Shown piece by piece: positions 5,687 through 11,255 of a stretch of DNA of 11,255 nucleotides. The first letter of the stretch is position 1, and each line of letters opens with the position of its first letter. This stretch comes from UBA1268 sp002694955. GTDB taxonomy: Bacteria > Planctomycetota > Planctomycetia > Pirellulales > UBA1268. The notes beneath the pieces were generated by a model that saw only the letters and a program-made list of their open reading frames with translations, was not told where the DNA came from and did not search any database. Location of the stretch: the NCBI GenBank assembly GCA_028066355.1, contig JALCBP010000078.1, positions 1 to 11,255 on the forward strand, in the 5' to 3' direction. The translations under genes and the position numbers were made by a program.

Positions 5687-7021
5687 TTAGACGAGGTCGT
5701 ATGCCTGCTCCTGATGCTCGGTCAGGTCTAGGCCCATCTGTTCTGTCTCCACAGTGACTCGCATGCCTACGAGCTGGTTGACAATAATATAGGCAACGAT
5801 TGAGACAATACCGCTCCAGACAATCGTCACAAGAACGCTTAGGGTCTGGTACCAGACCTGCGTCTGAATTAATTCGTGCTCCATCCCGGCACCACCAAAT
5901 TGTTCAGCCGCGAAAACACCCGTGAGAACAGCACCTACAATGCCGCCGATGCCGTGCACGCCAAAGACGTCAAGGCTGTCGTCATACCCAAATTTATGTT
6001 TCACAGTGGTTGCAAAGTAATAACACAACAAGGATGAAATGGCTCCAATGGCTATTGCACCGAGTGGTCCGGCTGTGCCACTCGCTGGAGTAATTGCTAC
6101 GAGGCCAGCAACTGCACCAGTTGCTATACCAAGCGCAGATGCTTTGCCATGTGCCCATAATTCAATAAGCATCCAGACTGTTGCGGCAGTTGCTGCAGCT
6201 ATGTGAGTGACCAACAGAGCCATTGCAGCAGTTCCGTCAGCAGCCAGTTCACTTCCGGCGTTAAATCCGAACCAGCCTACCCATAGCATGCCCGCTCCCA
6301 TTACTGTAAACGGCAGGTTGTGCGGTCGCATTGGCTCCTTTGGATACCCTTTACGCGAGCCAAGGAGAATGCATGTAACCAAACCGGCGATTCCAGCGTT
6401 CACATGAACAACTGTGCCACCTGCAAAGTCAAGGACGCCCCAGTCAGCAAAAAGGGCACCATCACCAGCCCAGGCCATGTGACAAATGGGAAGGTACGAG
6501 AATGTAAACCAGAGAATACTGAACAGCATCATGGCAGAGAACTTCATGCGTTCAGCGAATGCGCCCACAATGAGAGCTGGCGTAATGATTGCAAATGTCA
6601 TCTGAAACGCAGCAAAAAGTGATTCTGGAATTGAACCACTGACGCTATCAACAGTAATTCCCTTGAGGAAGATCTGGTCGAACCCACCGATGAATTTTTG
6701 GAAATTCCCGCCATTTGAAAAGGCGAGACTATACCCATAGGCGACCCAGAGAAGTGTCATCACACCTGCAAGTGCAAAGCATTGCACGAGCACGGAGAGA
6801 ACATTTTTGGATCGAACGAGTCCACCATAAAAAAGAGCAAGACCAGGGAGCGTCATAAACAGAACGAGAGCCGTGGCCACAATCATCCACGCCGTATCTG
6901 CTCCATTTACGGTTGCAATAGAGTTTTCAGAAGCAAACAGCGGAGTCGTTTGTAGGAGGCATAAAATGCCCGAAACCACCCCGATCCGCCAAGGGGAGGT
7001 CCTACCTAGTGAGATGTCCAT
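5687..7021 (-). CDS. amt: Ammonium transporter, Amt family
   Basis: This encodes a 444-residue ammonium/methylammonium channel-type transporter of the inner membrane, expected to form a trimer. An N-terminal signal-like helix (11-30, TPLFA then SEN) precedes the usual 11 membrane helices. By alignment with E. coli AmtB, the twin pore histidines are His206 (in GGTVVHVNAGIAG) and His356 (in DVFGVHGIGG). The recruitment aspartate is Asp198, and the phenylalanine gate is Phe143 (QMTFAIITP) and Phe253 (WFGFNAGS). Other signatures are FYGGLVRSKN (64-73) and GAFAERMKF (153-161). The cytoplasmic tail VGMRVTVETEQMGLDLTEHQ (418-437) is the part that contacts PII in this family, so GlnK-type control is likely even though no glnK gene is adjacent. 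The ATG at 7021 has only a weak GGA upstream. The gene converges with the DUF1080 gene across a shared terminator. Confidence 0.96.
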   Translation of the reverse strand: MDISLGRTSPWRIGVVSGILCLLQTTPLFASENSIATVNGADTAWMIVATALVLFMTLPGLALFYGGLVRSKNVLSVLVQCFALAGVMTLLWVAYGYSLAFSNGGNFQKFIGGFDQIFLKGITVDSVSGSIPESLFAAFQMTFAIITPALIVGAFAERMKFSAMMLFSILWFTFSYLPICHMAWAGDGALFADWGVLDFAGGTVVHVNAGIAGLVTCILLGSRKGYPKEPMRPHNLPFTVMGAGMLWVGWFGFNAGSELAADGTAAMALLVTHIAAATAATVWMLIELWAHGKASALGIATGAVAGLVAITPASGTAGPLGAIAIGAISSLLCYYFATTVKHKFGYDDSLDVFGVHGIGGIVGAVLTGVFAAEQFGGAGMEHELIQTQVWYQTLSVLVTIVWSGIVSIVAYIIVNQLVGMRVTVETEQMGLDLTEHQEQAYDLV

Positions 7022-7085
7022 TGTTTATTCCAAGTCGTTGTCAAGTTTCAGAAGGATTCCGCCAAGTCCGCCTACCTGACGGTTA

Positions 7086-7111
7086 CATGGAGGCAGAGCG
7101 TACCATGGAGG
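7086..7111. repeat. Direct repeats CATGGAGG upstream of amt
   Basis: CATGGAGG occurs at 7086-7093 and again at 7104-7111, 18 bases start to start, about 65-90 bases upstream of the amt start codon. They are flanked by an inverted pair, GGATTCC (7054-7060) and GGAATCC (7115-7121). They could be paired sites for a regulator of amt; coincidence is possible with 8-base units. Confidence 0.35.
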
Positions 7112-7187
7112 AAGGGAATCCGTCATGAGTAGTCTTAAAAGCCGGCAGTGGCTGAGAAGGAAGGGCGAGAGGAATTGATAGTAAGGA

Positions 7188-7208
7188 CTTAAAAAAAGCT
7201 TTTTTAAG
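7188..7208. repeat. A/T-rich near-perfect palindrome
   Basis: The 9-base arms CTTAAAAAA (7188-7196) and TTTTTTAAG (7200-7208) surround a three-base centre, AGC. It lies about 120 bases past the mscK-like stop and 167 bases upstream of amt. It may act as a weak terminator for the channel gene, as a bent-DNA or UP-type element, or as a binding site. The stem has few G:C pairs, so a terminator role is uncertain. Confidence 0.4.
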
Positions 7209-7326
7209 AGGTGTGGCCGCCTGTGAGGCATTGTGCCGGATCCATTTTCTGGATTTTCATGGTGAAGAGCCGAACTATCGAGGGGCATTACTTTCGCGGT
7301 CCCGTAGTATGAGTATTTAGTAGTGT

Positions 7327-10300
7327 TTAGCCTGGCAAAATTTCACCTGCCTCAGGTTTCAGATGGATATCCATTTGTGGAAAGGCTATCTCGATATTTT
7401 CTTCCGCGAACCGTTCCGCAATGGAGTTATGGATTTCATTTACAGTTGCAAAACGATTGTCCAAGTTTGCAAGGTAGAACCGAATTGAGAAGTTCAGGGT
7501 GGAGTCACCAAATTCATCAAAAGTCACTATCGGAGCCGGGTCTTTCAAAATGTGAGGTGTTTTGTTACAGATTTCCTTCAACACAGCACCGACGTGTCGT
7601 GTGTCCGTGCCATAGGCCACACCAACGCGTACCAACGATCGATTCATCGAGTCTGACAGCGTCCAATTAATAACACGGCCCGTGATCAAGTCTTTATTCG
7701 GAATGACAAATTCCTGTCTGTCGTAGGTTGTAACAGTTGTCGCCCTCATTCGGATCCTGGAAACAACACCAGTGACGGTGTCAATTGTGACAACATCACC
7801 AACACGTATTGGCTGTTCAAAAAGAACGATCAGACCACAGACAAAATTCGCCACCACCTCTTGCAGACCAAACCCAAGTCCGACACTCAGTCCAGCAGCG
7901 AGCCACTGAACACTACTCCAGCGAAGCCCTAGAGTTCCTGCTACAACAATCACTCCACAAAACGCGAATATGTAGCTGATCAATGTATTCAATGCATATC
8001 GCGCCGCATTATCCAGAGGAAGTCGTTGAAGGATAAGTGTTTCAAGGAGTCCTGGTGTATTTCGCACAAGGACAAATGTGATCAACAATGTTGGTAATGC
8101 AATAAGAACATTACTCAATGCTACGGTACTGACAACTGTCCCATCCGGTGCAGTTTCCTGCCAGAGAATAATAGAATCAAGAAACGAAAATGCTGGTAAT
8201 ACCGGACCCCAAATCCAAAGCAGTCCAAAGAAAAGTACAATAATGACTGCTGCATTGATCAGGCGATGTGTTTGCTGATCGATCGCTGACAGTTTCATCT
8301 GGTTGACATCAAGGATATCAGCCTTTGCACCCGACGCTTCGGCTTGCTCTTTTATTGCAACCTGTTCCTTCAATTGTCGCAGCGCAATGCGTCGTTTTGA
8401 CACAAGAAGCCAACGCTCAGCGATACCCTGGAGAACAGAAGCTCCAACGGCAAGCCAAATAGTTTTGTAGAGCGAAATTGTGAATTGACCCGCGGCGTAG
8501 GCGTAGCCGGAGAGGCTTAGTCCAGCAAGAAAAACTGGAATTGCAATGAGGAGTGGCCGCCAGATCCAGGCCAGTTTTGTAAGAAGGCTGTCTGGTTGAG
8601 CCGCTTGCAGCCCTGCAACGACCCCGGTTTTTTTTCCGAATAGGCTCCAGAGTGTGCTTGCAAGAAAAATCATCAAAATTGCAAAAAATACTCGCGCCAG
8701 GGCTGAAATCTCGCGGTGGATATACCGTTCTAGAAGAAGGAATGTTGTGAAAAAGACCAGGGTGAGCCCGATCCATCCAAAGCGGCGAACGGCCTTTCCA
8801 AGTGGTTTTATGACTACGTCGGGCCAGCCAAAGTGAGCAGATGCTATTCCATTGGGCCGTATCAATTGGCGAAGTATTTCAAGCGGAAGAAATACCAATG
8901 CGGTGACACCAATTGCATCGGCAATAGATGCTTCCGTTGATTCTGTCTCAGCATAGTGGCCAAGAAACCAGGAGATAGCAGTCAGCGCAAGCCATACAGG
9001 GAGAGCGGCTACGATGGTGTAGCAGACTCCTTGTATCGTGGGCCATAGACGCATGGCATTAGACCCACTTATAGAGCTGCTTAACCATGTGATTTTGTGA
9101 ATAAAGAATCTGTACGGAAGTGCGAAGGCCAGAGTGATCAAAAAGAATGAAATTGCAAGGTAGGGGCGGGCCTTGACGTTGTTCCAAAATGAGTTCACCA
9201 CGTCAGCCACCGGATGAGTTTTTATCTGCTTTACGACTGTCATGAGACGAGTTATCTCTGATAGCGTGACCGGTTTGTCACTACGAACCCAGAGGAGGTT
9301 GGTATCAATTAGTCGCTGATATTCATCAATTATGCGAGATAGTTTCTCGAGGTTTACGCCAGATGGAATAAGAATATCAACAAGGCAGCGATCGATATCG
9401 AGGCTCATGGCACTCAGGATTTTCTTCCTCTCTTCGAGCGCTTTTTTGTGGGCTGGTGTGGGAATGGCACTGAGTCTTTGTTCTGCTTTATCAAGTTCGG
9501 TGTCAATGTCGCCGAGGATATCTTGAGCGTTGTCCACTGCATTGCCCTGAGGGTACGATTGACTCAGCACCGTACGTTCTCGATTCAGCATCACATGCTT
9601 TCTGCGTAATAGATAACCAGCAGTGCGACTTAGTCCGGATCCAGTGGCTCTGTCTGCGTCCACAAGTGATGCGGTTTCCTGAAAGTCATCCCGTAGGCTG
9701 TTTGTTTTTTCTTTCAGAGCGAGCAGTTGGCTGTTCCACGATTCTGCATTTGCGACGGTGAGTGGCCACAAATCTAGTAATGCAAAAAAATGCTCGTAGT
9801 CATTTGTGTCATCAAAATCATTTTCGGTTACAGACGAACGATATTCGGCTATTCGCTTTGTAATGTCGTCTGTATGTCGTTGTGTGACCCATGCGTTAAC
9901 ATCGGTTATTGCCTTCGAAAGTGCATCCGCACGCTTGTCGAGAGCTACCTTTTCCAACGGAAGTACGCTTGCCTCAGCATCGTAGGTAGCAATTTTTTGC
10001 CTGAAAAGAGTGAGGGCAGTTTCAAGCTTGGCTCTTCGAGCTATTGCTGCCTGCTTCAGTGCTGTGGATAATACAGGATTGGTGTCAGGCTTTTCTTCAG
10101 GCTCTACTAATGAAGCCAATTCTTCTTCAGCCTCGGCTATTTGGACAGGTAATGCTTTCGTCTCTGTGCGGCGAGCATTGAGTTCCTTTTGAATCCGGTT
10201 TGCCTCAAGTGTTGTTGAAAGAAGATCTTTATTTAAGGTCCTTAAAAGATTTTCAATTTCGATGGATTCACTATCCTTCGTTATGCCTCTAAGTGGGATA

Positions 10301-10761
10301 GTGACAGGGTTGTCACCGGTGGATTCAGCAGCTTCTTTCCGCTGCTCTGAAGATTGAGCAGCTTTGATAAGTTGTTCAATTTGCTGTTTGTCGTCTGTAC
10401 TGCTCTCAAGGTCTTTTAGCGTGGTAGTGAGGACCTCCTGGCATCGAGCGCGTAGCTCTTCAGGTAATGAGTTATCAGTGCGGAGCGCATCAATTTCTTC
10501 ACGAATCTTGGCGGGATCAATCGGTGTAGAGGACGTATCCTTTTTTGCCTTGGGAGCAGTCTCGTCTTTTGAGCCCGGTTGTTGTTGCCGGTTCTCAGAT
10601 GCCGCTGAATCCGCGGGAGTGGCTTCTACCTGTGAGGCGTGGGTATGTGCTGGAACTATCAGGGAGCAAGTGAGTCCAACGATGCAAAACGGCCCGCACA
10701 ATCGATACAGAAGGGAGTTTCGGGACGCAACGTATTGTCGGCACGCTGACAACATATTCAT
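7327..10761 (-). CDS. Large MscK/KefA-type mechanosensitive channel
   Basis: This encodes a 1144-residue inner-membrane channel of the large MscS superfamily, close in size to E. coli MscK (1120 residues). Such channels open under membrane tension to release solutes on hypo-osmotic shock. A signal peptide ends near residue 42 (AHTHA then SQ). Residues 43-80 are low-complexity and polar. About 80-520 form an alpha-helical, coiled-coil-rich periplasmic region. Roughly ten membrane segments follow (about 531-550, 575-599, 612-632, 661-677, 687-706, 731-751, 762-780, 833-850, 879-899, 925-942). The pore helix (about 948-980) carries GLQEVVANFVCG, and then come the MscS beta domain (FEQPIRVGDVVTIDTVTGVV) and the C-terminal domain ending PQMDIHL. 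A charged cytoplasmic loop (788-832) sits between membrane segments. The ATG at 10761 has AAGG about 10 bases upstream. It is transcribed away from the egtD-like gene and appears monocistronic. Confidence 0.93.
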   Translation of the reverse strand: MNMLSACRQYVASRNSLLYRLCGPFCIVGLTCSLIVPAHTHASQVEATPADSAASENRQQQPGSKDETAPKAKKDTSSTPIDPAKIREEIDALRTDNSLPEELRARCQEVLTTTLKDLESSTDDKQQIEQLIKAAQSSEQRKEAAESTGDNPVTIPLRGITKDSESIEIENLLRTLNKDLLSTTLEANRIQKELNARRTETKALPVQIAEAEEELASLVEPEEKPDTNPVLSTALKQAAIARRAKLETALTLFRQKIATYDAEASVLPLEKVALDKRADALSKAITDVNAWVTQRHTDDITKRIAEYRSSVTENDFDDTNDYEHFFALLDLWPLTVANAESWNSQLLALKEKTNSLRDDFQETASLVDADRATGSGLSRTAGYLLRRKHVMLNRERTVLSQSYPQGNAVDNAQDILGDIDTELDKAEQRLSAIPTPAHKKALEERKKILSAMSLDIDRCLVDILIPSGVNLEKLSRIIDEYQRLIDTNLLWVRSDKPVTLSEITRLMTVVKQIKTHPVADVVNSFWNNVKARPYLAISFFLITLAFALPYRFFIHKITWLSSSISGSNAMRLWPTIQGVCYTIVAALPVWLALTAISWFLGHYAETESTEASIADAIGVTALVFLPLEILRQLIRPNGIASAHFGWPDVVIKPLGKAVRRFGWIGLTLVFFTTFLLLERYIHREISALARVFFAILMIFLASTLWSLFGKKTGVVAGLQAAQPDSLLTKLAWIWRPLLIAIPVFLAGLSLSGYAYAAGQFTISLYKTIWLAVGASVLQGIAERWLLVSKRRIALRQLKEQVAIKEQAEASGAKADILDVNQMKLSAIDQQTHRLINAAVIIVLFFGLLWIWGPVLPAFSFLDSIILWQETAPDGTVVSTVALSNVLIALPTLLITFVLVRNTPGLLETLILQRLPLDNAARYALNTLISYIFAFCGVIVVAGTLGLRWSSVQWLAAGLSVGLGFGLQEVVANFVCGLIVLFEQPIRVGDVVTIDTVTGVVSRIRMRATTVTTYDRQEFVIPNKDLITGRVINWTLSDSMNRSLVRVGVAYGTDTRHVGAVLKEICNKTPHILKDPAPIVTFDEFGDSTLNFSIRFYLANLDNRFATVNEIHNSIAERFAEENIEIAFPQMDIHLKPEAGEILPG

Positions 10762-10995
10762 CTAGTCAAACCTTGTAAAAATACAGTTTTTCAACGGCAC
10801 GGCCTTTGTGACCTGTGAAATAAACCAGTTTTATCCTGAAATTAAGCAATATTTTAAAAAAAAGTTGATCGTGAGTGGACTGGGCTGTAGGGTTCGGTGA
10901 GAAAGCTGATCCATCTGGGAACGCTACGGTACGATAATTTTCAATCTGTGCTGCTTTTATTGCGGTGGAGGTTGTGCCTTAGGAACGGGGTATAC
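10762..10995. promoter_or_regulatory. Divergent intergenic region between mscK-like and egtD-like genes
   Basis: These 234 bases must contain two outward promoters. The part near the channel gene (10762-10865) is strongly A/T rich with runs such as a long A tract at 10855-10863, and candidate minus-strand -10 elements occur in it without a good -35 partner. The part near egtD is G/C richer; GATAAT at 10933-10938 is a possible plus-strand -10 element. I see no gene and no strong inverted repeat here. Confidence 0.4.
10981..10990 (+). promoter_or_regulatory. Ribosome binding site of the egtD-like gene
   Basis: The purine-rich AGGAACGGGG lies five bases before GTG at 10996. It supports that GTG over the in-frame GTG at 10948 and TTG at 10972, which also fall in the same open frame. 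Confidence 0.45.
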
Positions 10996-11255
10996 GTGTC
11001 TCTTGAAAATAGCTTCGAGTGTCAATTAGAGGATGAACAATTAGCGGTACAAGACGGACTTCAGCTTCTTGAATATGCTCCTCAGCAGCGTCCTTTACTT
11101 GACGAAGTGCACGAAGGACTCGTAGGGCGGGTTAAGTCGCTTCCCGCAAAACTGCATTACGATCAACGCGGAAGCATGCTGTTCGAGGAAATCTGTGAAT
11201 TAGATGAATACTATATCACAAGGATTGAACTCGCATTGATGCGGGAGATATCTGA
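10996..11255 (+). CDS. egtD: EgtD-like L-histidine N-alpha-methyltransferase (5' part)
   Basis: Only the first 86 codons are present; the gene runs off the right edge. The translated segment contains SLPAKLHYDQRGSMLFEEIC (48-67) followed by ELDEYYITRIELALM (68-82). This is the highly characteristic N-terminal motif of the EgtD family (normally LP.KYFYD..GS.LF..I..LPEYYPTRTE). EgtD trimethylates histidine with SAM to make hercynine, the first step of ergothioneine synthesis, an antioxidant thiol pathway. The preceding 47 residues are less conserved, as is usual. The start is GTG, chosen for the purine-rich site before it. The methyltransferase core with the SAM motifs lies outside the window, so a related histidine methyltransferase (for example an OvoA-type domain) cannot be excluded. 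An egtB partner would be expected next to it. Confidence 0.82.
   Translation, partial: MSLENSFECQLEDEQLAVQDGLQLLEYAPQQRPLLDEVHEGLVGRVKSLPAKLHYDQRGSMLFEEICELDEYYITRIELALMREIS

Larger units (their letters stand above)
7022..7326. promoter_or_regulatory. Intergenic region upstream of amt
   Basis: These 305 bases separate the mscK-like stop from the amt start. I see no convincing gene: a minus-strand frame at 7288-7025 (87 codons) is open, but it looks low-complexity and lacks a ribosome binding site. The region should hold the amt promoter and perhaps a terminator for the upstream channel gene. Visible structure comprises two CATGGAGG direct repeats, a nearly perfect A/T palindrome and a small ATCCA/TGGAT hairpin (7240-7254). 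No sigma-54 type -24/-12 element (TGGCAC-N5-TTGCA) was found on the minus strand. Confidence 0.5.

Noticed and set aside
7025..7288. Minus-strand 87-codon frame upstream of amt
   Set aside because: Leu/Pro/His-rich with no recognisable motif and no Shine-Dalgarno site. It runs almost into the amt start and covers the likely promoter region.
1..11255. Search for CRISPR arrays, insertion sequences, tRNA genes and defence systems
   Set aside because: No regularly spaced repeats, transposase-like proteins, tRNA cloverleaf signatures or known defence proteins were seen; all larger genes belong to ordinary metabolic, transport or envelope families.

Overview
This is an ordinary-looking bacterial chromosomal segment, densely coding and of balanced base composition. 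I see no tRNA, rRNA, CRISPR array, transposase or phage gene. A planctomycete (or another member of the PVC group) is the best guess. The reasons are the exported DUF1080 / 3-keto-disaccharide-hydrolase-type protein, the style of the SRPBCC and glutamate-transporter sequences, and weak or absent Shine-Dalgarno sites at several starts. This is inference from family distribution and cannot be confirmed without a search.

Left part (190-4693, minus strand): six genes in one direction with gaps of 4 to about 50 bases, or a short overlap, so very probably one transcription unit. In transcription order they are a PNPOx-like FMN flavoprotein (GTG start at 4693), a GltP/DAACS dicarboxylate or glutamate symporter, a DUF502 membrane protein, a lipoprotein-anchored PrxQ/BCP-type peroxiredoxin, an SRPBCC ligand-binding protein and a thiopurine-methyltransferase-like SAM methyltransferase. 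Bases 1-189 lie beyond the end of this unit and hold short inverted repeats and possibly the first codons of another minus-strand gene.

Middle (4694-7326): a 123-base divergent region separates the flavoprotein from a plus-strand secreted DUF1080 protein that has a strong ribosome binding site at 4805. That gene converges on an ammonium transporter gene (minus strand), and a clear hairpin with A/T tracts on both sides lies between them as a probable bidirectional terminator. The 305 bases upstream of the ammonium transporter contain repeat motifs that could be regulatory.

Right part (7327-11255): a 1144-residue MscK/KefA-type mechanosensitive channel on the minus strand, then a divergent intergenic region, then on the plus strand the first 86 codons of an EgtD-like histidine N-alpha-methyltransferase (ergothioneine synthesis) cut by the window edge. 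The recurring themes are envelope transport (glutamate, ammonium, osmotic release) and redox or methyl chemistry (peroxiredoxin, flavoprotein, TPMT-like enzyme, ergothioneine). No new multi-gene system is evident. The points most worth checking are the conserved make-up of the six-gene unit, the membrane-anchored peroxiredoxin and the extra loop in the symporter.
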